From NCBI RefSeq assembly GCF_021699195.1, contig NZ_SSXE01000091.1:1-36749 (forward strand): a stretch of DNA of 36,749 nucleotides, in the 5' to 3' direction. A program made the position numbers and the translations under genes. This DNA comes from Nonomuraea sp. MG754425 (GTDB lineage: Bacteria; Actinomycetota; Actinomycetes; Streptosporangiales; Streptosporangiaceae). Below, in pieces: positions 26,012 to 33,488 of this stretch. Below the pieces are notes generated by a model, which saw only the letters and a list, made by a program, of their open reading frames with translations, was not told where the DNA came from and did no database searches. Position 1 is the stretch's first letter, and each line of letters begins with the position of its first letter.

Positions 26012-27307
26012 GTGCGCGCACTGGCACGCAAGGGCAAGTCGGCGATGCGTCGGCTCTACCGGGGATACAACCGGCGCAAGGCGGACAACGCGCCGCCGCC
26101 CTCCACCGAGCGGGTACGCATCCTGCTGCTGCACGCCAACGGCATGGGCGGGACGATCAGGACGGTGTTCAACCTGGCCGGTTACCTGGCCGAGCGGCAC
26201 GACGTCGAGATCGTCAGCATCCTGCGGGAGGCCGAGGAACCGTTCTTCCCCATCGACCCGCGCGTGCGGTTCCGGTTCCTGGACGACCGCATAGACCCCG
26301 GCCACGACCCGGTGCGCGCGCTGCTGTCGAAGCTGCCGAGCCGGCTGATCCCCAAGGAGGAGTCGGCCTACCACCGCTTCAACCTGTGGACCGATCTGAA
26401 GCTGGCCCGCTACATCCGCTCGCTCGACACCGGCGTGCTGATGGCCACCCGCCCGGGGCTGAACCTCGCGGTGGCGCAGTTAGCCTCGCCCGGCGTGATC
26501 ACGGTCGGGCAGGAACACGTGGCTCTGCGCACCCAACCGGAGGCCATCCAGGAACTGATCAAGTGGCGTTACCGCCGCCTCGACGCGCTCGTCACCCTCA
26601 CCAAGGCGGACCTGCGCGACTACCGCGAGACGCTGCCGAAGCAGCCGCGCAAGCTGACCCGCATCCCCAACGCCGTGCCGCCGATGGCGGGCGGCCTGGC
26701 CAAGCTCGACGCCAAGGTGGTCGTGGCGGTCGGCAGGATGACCCGTATCAAGGGCTTCCACCGCCTGATCACCGCCTGGGAGACGGTCGCCGCCGCGCAC
26801 CCCGACTGGAAGCTGCGCATCTTCGGCGCGGGGCCGCAGGAGGAGAACCTCGCCCGGCAGGTCGCCGAGTCCGGCCTGGAGGGCAAGGTCGAGTTGCCGG
26901 GCCCGACCGCCGACGTGGGGGCCGAACTGGAGCGGGCGTCGATCTTCGCGCTCAGCTCGCGGCACGAGGGCTTCCCGATGACGATCCTGGAGGCCATGGC
27001 GAAGGGGCTGGCCATCGTCAGCTTCAACAGCCCGCACGGGCCCAAGGAGATGATCACGCACGGGGTGGACGGCCTGCTGGTCAAGCCGCGGACGAACGCC
27101 AACCTCGCCGAGTCGATCATCCAGGTCATCGAGGACGAGCGGCTACGTCGCGACCTGGCCGCCGGTGCGGTGGAGACGGCTCGCGCGTACGACGTGGACG
27201 CCGTCGGCGCGCAGTGGGACGACCTGCTCGCCGACCTGCTGCGACGCCGCGAGGCCAAGGCGGCGCGCCGCACCGAGGCGCCCGCCCTGCCGCCCCCGTG
27301 CCCGTGA
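26012..27307 (+). CDS. Family 4 glycosyltransferase (GT-B fold)
   Basis: A 431-residue retaining glycosyltransferase. The GT-B N-terminal half begins VRILLLHANGMGGTIRTVFNLAG (glycine loop for the acceptor side), the C-terminal half has VVVAVGRMTRIKGFHRLI and the E-x7-E motif in SSRHEGFPMTILEAMAKG. The motif NSPHGPKEMITHGVDGLLV completes the family pattern. The basic N-terminus (about 30 residues, RKGKSAMRRLYRGYNRRKAD) may bind the membrane face or wall polymer. GTG at 26012 has AAGGGGG 9 bases upstream. Acceptor and sugar are unknown; likely teichoic-acid-like or exopolysaccharide work. It is the only glycosyltransferase here. Confidence 0.88.
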   Translation: MRALARKGKSAMRRLYRGYNRRKADNAPPPSTERVRILLLHANGMGGTIRTVFNLAGYLAERHDVEIVSILREAEEPFFPIDPRVRFRFLDDRIDPGHDPVRALLSKLPSRLIPKEESAYHRFNLWTDLKLARYIRSLDTGVLMATRPGLNLAVAQLASPGVITVGQEHVALRTQPEAIQELIKWRYRRLDALVTLTKADLRDYRETLPKQPRKLTRIPNAVPPMAGGLAKLDAKVVVAVGRMTRIKGFHRLITAWETVAAAHPDWKLRIFGAGPQEENLARQVAESGLEGKVELPGPTADVGAELERASIFALSSRHEGFPMTILEAMAKGLAIVSFNSPHGPKEMITHGVDGLLVKPRTNANLAESIIQVIEDERLRRDLAAGAVETARAYDVDAVGAQWDDLLADLLRRREAKAARRTEAPALPPPCP

Positions 27308-27326
27308 CCGCCCTGCCGAAGACCCC

Positions 27327-27379
27327 GTGACCCCGGGCCGTCGTGATCGCGGCGGCCGGGCACGCGGGACCCGGGTCAC
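27327..27379. terminator. Probable bidirectional terminator between glycosyltransferase and FluC genes
   Basis: GTGACCCCGGG (27327-27337) and CCCGGGTCAC (27370-27379) pair with one bulged base, and GGCCG/CGGCC pairs inside (27336-27357). The genes on each side converge here, so a terminator is expected. No long T-run. Confidence 0.4.
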
Positions 27380-27398
27380 CCTCCGGCGGCCGGAATGC

Positions 27399-27755
27399 TC
27401 ACAGGACCTGGGCGAACGCCGCCCCGCAGTAGGCCGCGCCCAGCCCGGCCACCACGCTGGCCAGCGCGTTGGCGACCGCGTGGAAGCGCGCCCCCTCCTC
27501 CACCAGCCGCACGGTCTCGTAGCCCAGCGTCGAGTACGTCGTCAGCGCCCCGCAGAACCCGGTGCCCGCCAGCGCCATCAGCCCGCCGCCCGCCGGCAGC
27601 CCGGCCAGGAACCCCAGCACCGCCGACCCGAAGACGTTGACCGCCAGCGTCCCCCACGGGAAGACGGTGTCGTGCCGCGCCTGCACCGCCCGGTCCGCCA
27701 GGTAGCGCAGCGGGGCCCCCACCGCCGCGCCCAGCACGATGAGCAGCACCGTCAC
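27399..27755 (-). CDS. crcB: Fluoride channel FluC/CrcB (second of pair)
   Basis: A 118-residue membrane protein with four hydrophobic helices, a fluoride-export channel subunit. The pattern GAAVGAPLRYLAD (N-terminal GxxGA-x-RY-type), WGTLAVNVFGS and GALTTYSTLGYE is diagnostic. In the last motif Tyr replaces the usual Phe of TTFSTF. Start is GTG at 27755, which overlaps the stop of the upstream FluC gene by 4 bases (GTGA), so the two are co-translated. Single FluC proteins form dual-topology homodimers; paired genes may form heterodimers. Confidence 0.88.
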   Translation of the reverse strand: MTVLLIVLGAAVGAPLRYLADRAVQARHDTVFPWGTLAVNVFGSAVLGFLAGLPAGGGLMALAGTGFCGALTTYSTLGYETVRLVEEGARFHAVANALASVVAGLGAAYCGAAFAQVL

Positions 27756-28210
27756 CGCGCACCCGCCCTGGCGGCCACCCGCCGGGTGAGCCACATGCCG
27801 GCCACCACCGCCGCGACCGCGGCGAGCATCGTCGCGGCCAGGTAGACCAGTCCCGTCAGCGGCGCGCCCGCCGCGACCGCCCGCTGCACGTCCACCACGT
27901 AGGTGGAGAAGGTGGTGTAGCCGCCCAGCACCCCCACCCCCAGGAACGGCCGCACCAGCCGGTGGGCCTGCCGCACCTCCGTGATCACCACCATGAGCAC
28001 CCCGATGAGCAGGCAGCCCGACACGTTGACCAGGAACGTCGCCCACGGGAAGTCGGCGGGGCCGGTCGGCAGCGCCGTCTGCAGCCCGTAGCGGGCCAGG
28101 GCTCCGAGCGCGCCGCCGGCCGCGATCGCGGCGAGCACCGGCCAGTGCAGCTCGGCGCGCTGTGCCGGCACGTGCAGATCGACGTCCGGGTCGATCGGAC
28201 GATCAGTCAT
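27752..28210 (-). CDS. crcB: Fluoride channel FluC/CrcB (first of pair)
   Basis: A 152-residue FluC paralogue. After a 22-residue hydrophilic N-terminus come four helices with GGALGALARYGLQ, WATFLVNVSG and GYTTFSTYVVD. ATG at 28210 is the start; no strong ribosome site is visible. It is first in the two-gene unit. I looked for the fluoride riboswitch upstream and could not recognise its consensus. The pair sits between a glycosyltransferase and a nuclease and has no other related gene. Confidence 0.88.
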   Translation of the reverse strand: MTDRPIDPDVDLHVPAQRAELHWPVLAAIAAGGALGALARYGLQTALPTGPADFPWATFLVNVSGCLLIGVLMVVITEVRQAHRLVRPFLGVGVLGGYTTFSTYVVDVQRAVAAGAPLTGLVYLAATMLAAVAAVVAGMWLTRRVAARAGAR

Positions 28211-28398
28211 ACGGTGCAGGTTACAGCGACATACGCGGTCATCCTTCCGGCCGGGTCGGACGCGGCCCGCGACCGCGCCCGAGGTGCGTCGGCGGCCTCG
28301 CGAGGGGACCGGCGGCCACCCGCCACACAACCCTTACCGTGTCAAAACGGGCGATGCCGGGAATCTCTCTAGACAACCTGGACCTCACGGAGGCCCGC

Positions 28399-29112
28399 TT
28401 GAGCACCAAGGACACGATCGCGGTCCTGGCCGGAGCCATCGTCGTCGTCTCCTTCATCAGCAGCGCCAGAACCCAGCCCGCCACGGCGGCCAGCCCGCTC
28501 GGCAACGTCAGCGGGACACTGCCGAGCCTGGCCCCTCTCGTCTCGAACGCCGACAAGGCCCAGGCCCGCAGGCTCATCAAGCGGCTGCGGGTGCAGCGGC
28601 TCGGCCCGAACACCGGCTACGACCGCACCCGCTACGGGGCGAACTGGGCCGACGACGCGACCGGGGTGCCGTACGCGCGCAACGGCTGCCGTACCCGCGA
28701 CGACCTCCTGGCCCGCGACGGACGGAACGTGAGATTACGGGCGGGATCAGGGTGCGAGGTCGTCTCGATGGAGCTGACCGACCCCTACACCGGGCGGCAC
28801 ATCCGCTGGCGCAAGGACAACGCCGCCGAGGTGCAGGTCGATCACGTGGTGCCGCTCAACTACGGGTGGCGGATGGGCGCGCCCCGATGGACGATGTCGA
28901 AGCGGCTCGACTTCGCCAACGACCCCCTCAACCTGCTGCCGGTGGACGGGCGGGCCAACGAGCAGAAGGACGCCGCCGGGCCGGCGAACTGGCTGCCGCC
29001 CCGGCGGGACATCCGCTGCGCCTACGTCACCCGATGGGCCCAGGTGGCGCTCAAGTACGACGTGCCGGTCACCTCGGCCGACAGGGCGACGATGCTGGCG
29101 CAGTGCCGCTAA
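28399..29112 (+). CDS. Secreted HNH-type nuclease
   Basis: A 237-residue protein likely exported and acting on DNA or RNA outside the cell. The N-terminus (MSTKD then TIAVLAGAIVVVSFI) is a signal peptide or anchor; four Cys (C97, C119, C207, C236) could form two disulfides. The catalytic part is EVQVD148-H149-VVPL, followed by N174-DPLN178-LL and N187-EQK190-DAAGPANWLPP, the DUF1524/GmrSD-like betabetaalpha-metal pattern. The start is TTG at 28399, because GGAGG lies 5 bases upstream and the signal peptide begins there; an upstream ATG at 28354 has no ribosome site. Extracellular nuclease for nutrient scavenging or competition is inference. Confidence 0.82.
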   Translation: MSTKDTIAVLAGAIVVVSFISSARTQPATAASPLGNVSGTLPSLAPLVSNADKAQARRLIKRLRVQRLGPNTGYDRTRYGANWADDATGVPYARNGCRTRDDLLARDGRNVRLRAGSGCEVVSMELTDPYTGRHIRWRKDNAAEVQVDHVVPLNYGWRMGAPRWTMSKRLDFANDPLNLLPVDGRANEQKDAAGPANWLPPRRDIRCAYVTRWAQVALKYDVPVTSADRATMLAQCR

Positions 29113-29131
29113 CGGGATGTCTGACCCGCGC

Positions 29132-29980
29132 TCAGCGGGGGTCGATCCAGCTGAAACCACGCTCGAACGTGCGCTCGGCCAGCACCTGCTGCCCGTCGGT
29201 GTTGGGGTGGAAGTAGTCCCACTTGCTGACGTGGTCGAGGGTGAACGGGAAGGAGAACACCGCGCCCCCGTCGGTGCGGCAGCCCGGCCCGTACGCGGCG
29301 CAGGCCTCCGCCGCCGCGTCGTTGAACGCCATCACCCGCGCCCGCACCCTGGCCCGCCGCTCGGTGTCGGCGGAGCGGGTCGAGGTGGGCCGCACCAGCA
29401 TGCTCTGGCAGATGCGCCCGGCCGCCCAGAACGTACGGGCCAGGGCGTGGTCCTTGCCGACCCGCCACAGCCGCCGCACGTCGGGGATGCTGGCGATCAG
29501 CACTCTGGCCCCGGGCATGCCGGCGCGCAGTTCGGTCAGCGCGCTCTGCAGGCGGCGGCGGTAGGTGTCGACCGGGGTCATCGCCTGCTCGGTGCGGGTG
29601 CAGGCGTCCTGGGCGCCGATGAGGATCGTCACGTAGTCGGCCTTGGCCGCGATCGCCTTCTTCACCTGGCCGAGCAGGTCGGCGCTGGTCGCGCCGGGCA
29701 CCGCGTAGTTGAGGTTGTGCTTGTGGAGCGTTCCAGACAGCTCGGCGAGCCGTCCGTAATGGCTGCGCACCTCGCGGCTGTCGCCGGTGGACCAGGAGCG
29801 GGCGGTGCAGGAGACGTACCAGCCGCAGGCGTTGAAGCCGGCGGAGATCGAGTCTCCGAGCGCGGCCATGACCTCGGGCGCGGGCTGGGCCGGCGCGGCG
29901 GCGGCAGCGGGGGCGGTGAACGCGCCCGAAGCGGTGAGTACGACGGCGGCGGCGAGGACGGGCCCCAGGCGAGCGATCAT
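29132..29980 (-). CDS. Secreted SGNH/GDSL hydrolase
   Basis: A 282-residue exported esterase-like protein. A signal peptide with an Ala-rich end (cut near APAAAAA, about residue 30) precedes the block I motif LGDSIS (S44). Block V is D255-YFH258-PN, giving the Ser-Asp-His set; the Gly and Asn of blocks II/III appear as NYAVPGATS and IGAQDA. It is an SGNH hydrolase, probably acting on an ester in the cell wall or on lipids. ATG at 29980 is used; in-frame GTG (29986) and TTG (29989) lie just upstream and none has a clear ribosome site. It converges on the nuclease gene, 19 bases apart. Confidence 0.87.
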   Translation of the reverse strand: MIARLGPVLAAAVVLTASGAFTAPAAAAAPAQPAPEVMAALGDSISAGFNACGWYVSCTARSWSTGDSREVRSHYGRLAELSGTLHKHNLNYAVPGATSADLLGQVKKAIAAKADYVTILIGAQDACTRTEQAMTPVDTYRRRLQSALTELRAGMPGARVLIASIPDVRRLWRVGKDHALARTFWAAGRICQSMLVRPTSTRSADTERRARVRARVMAFNDAAAEACAAYGPGCRTDGGAVFSFPFTLDHVSKWDYFHPNTDGQQVLAERTFERGFSWIDPR

Positions 29981-30089
29981 GCGCACCAAGGTAGGGAGGC
30001 GACCGGCGGCCCACTATGACCTGCGGGCAAGGTCTGTCAGTTCAGGACCGACTTCATATCGCCGCTTGACAGGTCAGACTCAATCTGGT

Positions 30090-30191
30090 CCGGTCCAATA
30101 CCGGTGGCCATCCTGTCCTTTCTGGGTTCATTGCCGGTAACCCCTCATTCACGGGGGTCAGAGTCGAACGTGTTCAGTTCCCGCATAGAGT
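30090..30191 (+). promoter_or_regulatory. Promoter region of the isochorismate synthase gene
   Basis: The 218-base gap 29981-30198 has no gene. CCGGT-CCAAT-ACCGG (30090-30104) is a 5-bp inverted repeat. TAGAGT (30186-30191) lies 7 bases before GTG 30199 and is a likely -10 for a leaderless message. A perfect TTGACA at 30066-30071 has no matching -10 downstream. The leftward SGNH gene must also have its promoter here; I cannot place it. Confidence 0.4.
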
Positions 30192-30198
30192 GTCTTGG

Positions 30199-31428
30199 GT
30201 GAGTGTCGCGCTCGGAACAACCCGCCCGCTACCGGTTCGCACCACCCTTGTCGGCGACCCTGGTGACCTGCTGGCGTCCCTCCCCCGTACGGCGCCCTAC
30301 GCGTGGATCAGGAACGGTGAGGGCCTCGTCGGCTGGGGGGAGGCCGCCCGTGTCACGGTGCCGCCGGGTCCGGGCCGGTTCGCCTGGGCCCGTCAGTGGC
30401 TGGCCACCGTGCTCGGAGAAGCGCAGGTGCACGACGACGTGCGCTCCCCCGGTTCCGGCGCGGTCGCCTTCGGCAGCTTCACCTTCGACGAGGACGCCCG
30501 CGGCTCCGTCCTCGTCGTCCCGCGGGCCGTGCTCGCCCGCCGCGACGGACACGCCTGGCTCACCACGATCGGCGAGACGCCGCTGGAGACGTTCACCCCG
30601 GTCCGCGACCCGGGCCGGATCAGCTACGGCGACGGCAGCCTGACCGCGCCCGAGTGGGAGCGCGTCGTGGCGCGCGCCGCGCGGCGCATCCGCGAGGGCG
30701 AGCTGGAGAAGGTGGTGCTGGCCCGCGACCTGGTCGCCACCGCCGAGCGGCCGATCGACGTGCGGCTGCTGCTGTCCCGGCTGGTGGCCCGCTACCCCGA
30801 GTGCTACACGTTCTCGGTCGCCGGGCTGGTCGGCGCCACTCCCGAACTGCTGATCCGGCGTACCGGGCAGGAGATCGAGTCGCTGGTGCTGGCGGGCACC
30901 ACCCCGCGGGGCAGCGGCCCCGCCGACGACATCGCGCGCGGTGCGGCGCTGTTCGCCTCGCAGAAGGACCGGCACGAGCACGAGTGCGCGATCGACTCCG
31001 TGCGCCAGACGCTCGCCCCGCTGTGCTCCGCGCTGACCACGCCCGACGAGCCGGAACTGCTGGTGCTGCCGAACGTGCAGCACCTCGCCAGTCACGTCAC
31101 CGGGCGGCTGGCCGACGGGGCGTCGGTGCTCGACGTGGTGGCGGCCATGCACCCGACGGCGGCCGTCGGCGGCACCCCGACCGCGACGGCGATCCAGGTC
31201 ATCCGCGAACTGGAGGGCATGGACCGCGCCGGTTACGCGGGCCCCGTCGGCTGGATCGACGCCAACGGCGACGGCGAGTGGGGCATCGCGCTGCGCTCGG
31301 GGCTGGTGCAGGGGCGGCGGGCCCGGCTGTTCGCGGGCGGCGGGATCATGGGCGACTCCGACCCGGCGGCCGAACTGGCCGAGGCGCAGGCGAAGTTCCG
31401 CGTCATGCAGTACGCGCTGGAGGGCTGA
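30199..31428 (+). CDS. Isochorismate synthase
   Basis: A 409-residue chorismate-utilising enzyme that would convert chorismate to isochorismate for menaquinone or a catecholate siderophore. The ADC/anthranilate-synthase fold is evident: LEKVVLARDLV (catalytic Lys), LVLAGTTPRG, KDRHEHECAIDSVR, HPTAAVGGTPTATA and GWIDANGDGEWGIALRSG (metal and substrate Glu). MenF, EntC and DhbC cannot be separated here. GTG 30199 gives the family start VSVALG; an in-frame GTG at 30190 exists but would overlap the -10 box. No other menaquinone or siderophore gene is present in the window. Confidence 0.88.
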   Translation: MSVALGTTRPLPVRTTLVGDPGDLLASLPRTAPYAWIRNGEGLVGWGEAARVTVPPGPGRFAWARQWLATVLGEAQVHDDVRSPGSGAVAFGSFTFDEDARGSVLVVPRAVLARRDGHAWLTTIGETPLETFTPVRDPGRISYGDGSLTAPEWERVVARAARRIREGELEKVVLARDLVATAERPIDVRLLLSRLVARYPECYTFSVAGLVGATPELLIRRTGQEIESLVLAGTTPRGSGPADDIARGAALFASQKDRHEHECAIDSVRQTLAPLCSALTTPDEPELLVLPNVQHLASHVTGRLADGASVLDVVAAMHPTAAVGGTPTATAIQVIRELEGMDRAGYAGPVGWIDANGDGEWGIALRSGLVQGRRARLFAGGGIMGDSDPAAELAEAQAKFRVMQYALEG

Positions 31429-31451
31429 CACCGCACCGGCGCGGCCGGGAG

Positions 31452-32072
31452 TCAGGCCGGGACATGGAGGGCGTCGCCGATCCGCACGCGGGCCCGCCCC
31501 GCCGTCAGCGTGGCCACCCAGTCGGTGAACGCGTCCACCTCGTCGTCCCCGACCGCGACCGCGAACGTCACCTCGCCCGCGTACGTCACCTCCCGCACCG
31601 CGTGCCGGGAGGCCCGCAGGTCGTTCTCCACCCGTCCGGCCTGGTCGTGGGCGACCGCCACGCGCACGAGCCTGGCCGGGACCATGCGCACCGGGTCGGC
31701 CCGGTCGAGCGTCTCGGTGACCGCCGAGCCGTAGGCGCGCACCAGCCCGCCCGCGCCCAGCAGGGTGCCGCCGAAGTAGCGCGTCACCACCGCCACCACG
31801 TCGCTGAACCCCCTGCCCACCAGCGCCTGCACCATGGGGGTGCCCGCCGTCCCGCCGGGCTCGCCGTCGTCGTCGCCCTTCTGCACGCGCTCCCCGATCA
31901 CGTACGCGGTGCAGTTGTGACTGGCGTCGGCGTGACGGTGGCGGCGCTCGGCGATGAAGGCCGCGGCCTCCTCGACGGTGCGCGCCGGAGCCAGGGCGCA
32001 GCGGAACCGCGAGCGCCGCGCCTCGGTCTCGTGCTCGACGACGGTGTTCAGGGTGAGGTACGGGGCAGGCAC
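31452..32072 (-). CDS. YigZ/IMPACT-family protein
   Basis: A 206-residue protein of the YigZ family. The conserved N-terminal domain has RFRCALAPA, DASHNCTAYVIG, DDDGEPGGTAGTPMVQAL and VVTRYFGGTLLGAGGLVRAYG, the family signature; the C-terminal domain is the ferredoxin-like DUF1949 type. The role is not firmly known; related proteins associate with ribosome or translation control. GTG at 32072 is chosen because it begins the family N-terminus (PAPYLTL); no ribosome site is seen. Convergent with the isochorismate synthase gene, 23 bases apart. Confidence 0.85.
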   Translation of the reverse strand: MPAPYLTLNTVVEHETEARRSRFRCALAPARTVEEAAAFIAERRHRHADASHNCTAYVIGERVQKGDDDGEPGGTAGTPMVQALVGRGFSDVVAVVTRYFGGTLLGAGGLVRAYGSAVTETLDRADPVRMVPARLVRVAVAHDQAGRVENDLRASRHAVREVTYAGEVTFAVAVGDDEVDAFTDWVATLTAGRARVRIGDALHVPA

Positions 32073-32133
32073 ATCGGACAGGGTATGCCCCCGGCTCCCA
32101 CGGCCCCGCCCGTCGCCCCCGGTGCCGGGTCTC

Positions 32134-32652
32134 TCAGGGCGCGGCCAGGCGGTGCGGCTCGTCGCAGGCCAGCAGGTCGAGCAGGAGGCCGCGCAGCAGG
32201 GCGAGCGTGCGGGTGGCACGGGCCTCGGCCGCGGCCGGGGGCACGCCGGGCTGGGCGTCCGTCAGCAACAGCAGCCAGTCCTGTACCGACTGGCGGGCGA
32301 AGTCGCGCCACGGCCCCGGGTCGGCGCGCAGCGAGGCCACGTACGCCTCGAAGAACAGCCGGATCGCGGCCCGGCGCTCCGGCGCCGACACGTACGCCCA
32401 CACCCGCGCCACCACCTCGTCGTAACCGCCGCCCTCGGCGGCCACGGAGGCGATGATCCGCAGTTGTTCCTCGCGGCCTCTGGCGAGGATCTCGCGTACG
32501 AGGTCGTCCTTGGAGCCGAACAGGTACAGCAGCACCCGCGGGCTCGTGCCCGTCGCCTTGGCCAGAGGGCGCAGCGACATGTCCGACAGCCCGTGCGCCA
32601 GCACGTAGTCGTAGGCCGCGTCGAGAAGCTGTGATCGACGTGAATCCGTCAC
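32134..32652 (-). CDS. TetR-family transcriptional regulator
   Basis: A 172-residue TetR protein, slightly short. The helix-turn-helix is at about 8-52 (RSQLLDAAYDYVLAHGLSDMSLRPLAKATGTSPRVLLYLFGSKDDLV), then a ligand-binding domain with YVSAPERRAAIRLFFE. GTG at 32652 is the start. It is divergent from the SDR gene, and the perfect palindrome between them (32669-32688) is its likely operator. Ligand unknown; regulation of the SDR is the natural guess. Confidence 0.88.
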   Translation of the reverse strand: MTDSRRSQLLDAAYDYVLAHGLSDMSLRPLAKATGTSPRVLLYLFGSKDDLVREILARGREEQLRIIASVAAEGGGYDEVVARVWAYVSAPERRAAIRLFFEAYVASLRADPGPWRDFARQSVQDWLLLLTDAQPGVPPAAAEARATRTLALLRGLLLDLLACDEPHRLAAP

Positions 32653-32668
32653 GCCGCTACCCTTTCAT

Positions 32669-32688
32669 ACTGAAACGAGTGTTTCAGT
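32669..32688. promoter_or_regulatory. Palindromic operator between TetR and SDR genes
   Basis: ACTGAAAC-GAGT-GTTTCAGT is a perfect 8-bp inverted repeat with a 4-base spacer, in the 52-base gap shared by the divergent genes. Size and place are right for a TetR operator. It ends 16 bases before the SDR start. Confidence 0.75.
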
Positions 32689-32704
32689 GGGAGGAGCGGT
32701 GACC

Positions 32705-33454
32705 ATGAACGGGTTCTCACTGGAGGGCCGCACCGCGCTGGTGACCGGCTCGGGCCGCGGCCTCGGGCTGGCGATGGCCCGGGGGCTGGCGCGGGCCGGC
32801 GCCCGGGTCGTGCTCAACGGCCGCGACCCCGGCCGCCTGGCCGGCCTCGCCGGCGAGCTGCAGGCCGAGTACGCCGCCTTCGACGTCACCGACGTCGAAG
32901 CGGCCGGCCGCGCCCTGCGGGACGTGGCCGAGCGCGGCGGGCCGGTGGACGTGCTGGTCAACAACGTGGGCCGGCGTGACAGGCGCGGCCTGGCCGAGTT
33001 CACGGGCGAGGAGCTGGCGCGGCTGCTCGACGTGGACCTCGTCTCGGCGTTCGGGCTGAGCCGCCTGGTGGCGGGCGACCTCGTCCGGCGCGGCGCCCCC
33101 GGGCGGATCATCAACGTCTCCTCGGTGATCGGCAGCCTCGGACGGGCCGGCGACGTCGGCTACGGGGTCGCCAAGGCGGGGCTCGACGGGCTGACCCGCT
33201 CGCTGGCCGCCGAGCTGGGCCGGCACGGGATCACCGTGAACGGGGTCGCGCCCGGCACGTTCGCCACCGAGGTGAACGCGGCGCTGGCGGCCGACCCGGA
33301 ATGGGCCGCGTGGCTGCGGCGGCGCACGGCGCTGGGGCGGTGGGGCAGGCCCGAGGAGGTGGCGGGGGTCGTCGTCTTCCTGGCGAGCGACGCGGCCTCG
33401 TACCTGACGGGGCAGACCATCCCGGTGGACGGCGGGATGACCGTGACCTTCTGA
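32705..33454 (+). CDS. Short-chain dehydrogenase/reductase (classical SDR)
   Basis: A 249-residue NAD(P)-dependent oxidoreductase. The cofactor motif T14-G15-SGRG-L-G, NNVG (86-89), catalytic S140, Y153 and K157 (NVSSVIGSLGRAG...YGVAK) and the late PVDGG motif are all present. It resembles gluconate 5-dehydrogenase-type or 3-oxoacyl-ACP-reductase-type members; substrate cannot be fixed. The start is ATG at 32705, with GAGGAG 8 bases upstream; a GTG at 32699 just before it is less likely. Controlled probably by the divergent TetR. Confidence 0.88.
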   Translation: MNGFSLEGRTALVTGSGRGLGLAMARGLARAGARVVLNGRDPGRLAGLAGELQAEYAAFDVTDVEAAGRALRDVAERGGPVDVLVNNVGRRDRRGLAEFTGEELARLLDVDLVSAFGLSRLVAGDLVRRGAPGRIINVSSVIGSLGRAGDVGYGVAKAGLDGLTRSLAAELGRHGITVNGVAPGTFATEVNAALAADPEWAAWLRRRTALGRWGRPEEVAGVVVFLASDAASYLTGQTIPVDGGMTVTF

Positions 33455-33488
33455 CCGGTCGCGCGTCTCGGTCGCCGCCCCCGATGGA

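Noticed and set aside
28211..28398. Possible fluoride riboswitch upstream of the FluC pair
   Set aside because: I could not find the conserved elements of the crcB motif in the minus-strand leader.
29118..29142. Hairpin GACCCGC/GCGGGGGTC between the nuclease and SGNH genes
   Set aside because: Pairing needs a bulge and overlaps coding sequence of the SGNH gene; too weak to call a terminator.
30066..30071. A perfect TTGACA -35 box
   Set aside because: No acceptable -10 lies 16-19 bases downstream, so it was not called as a promoter.
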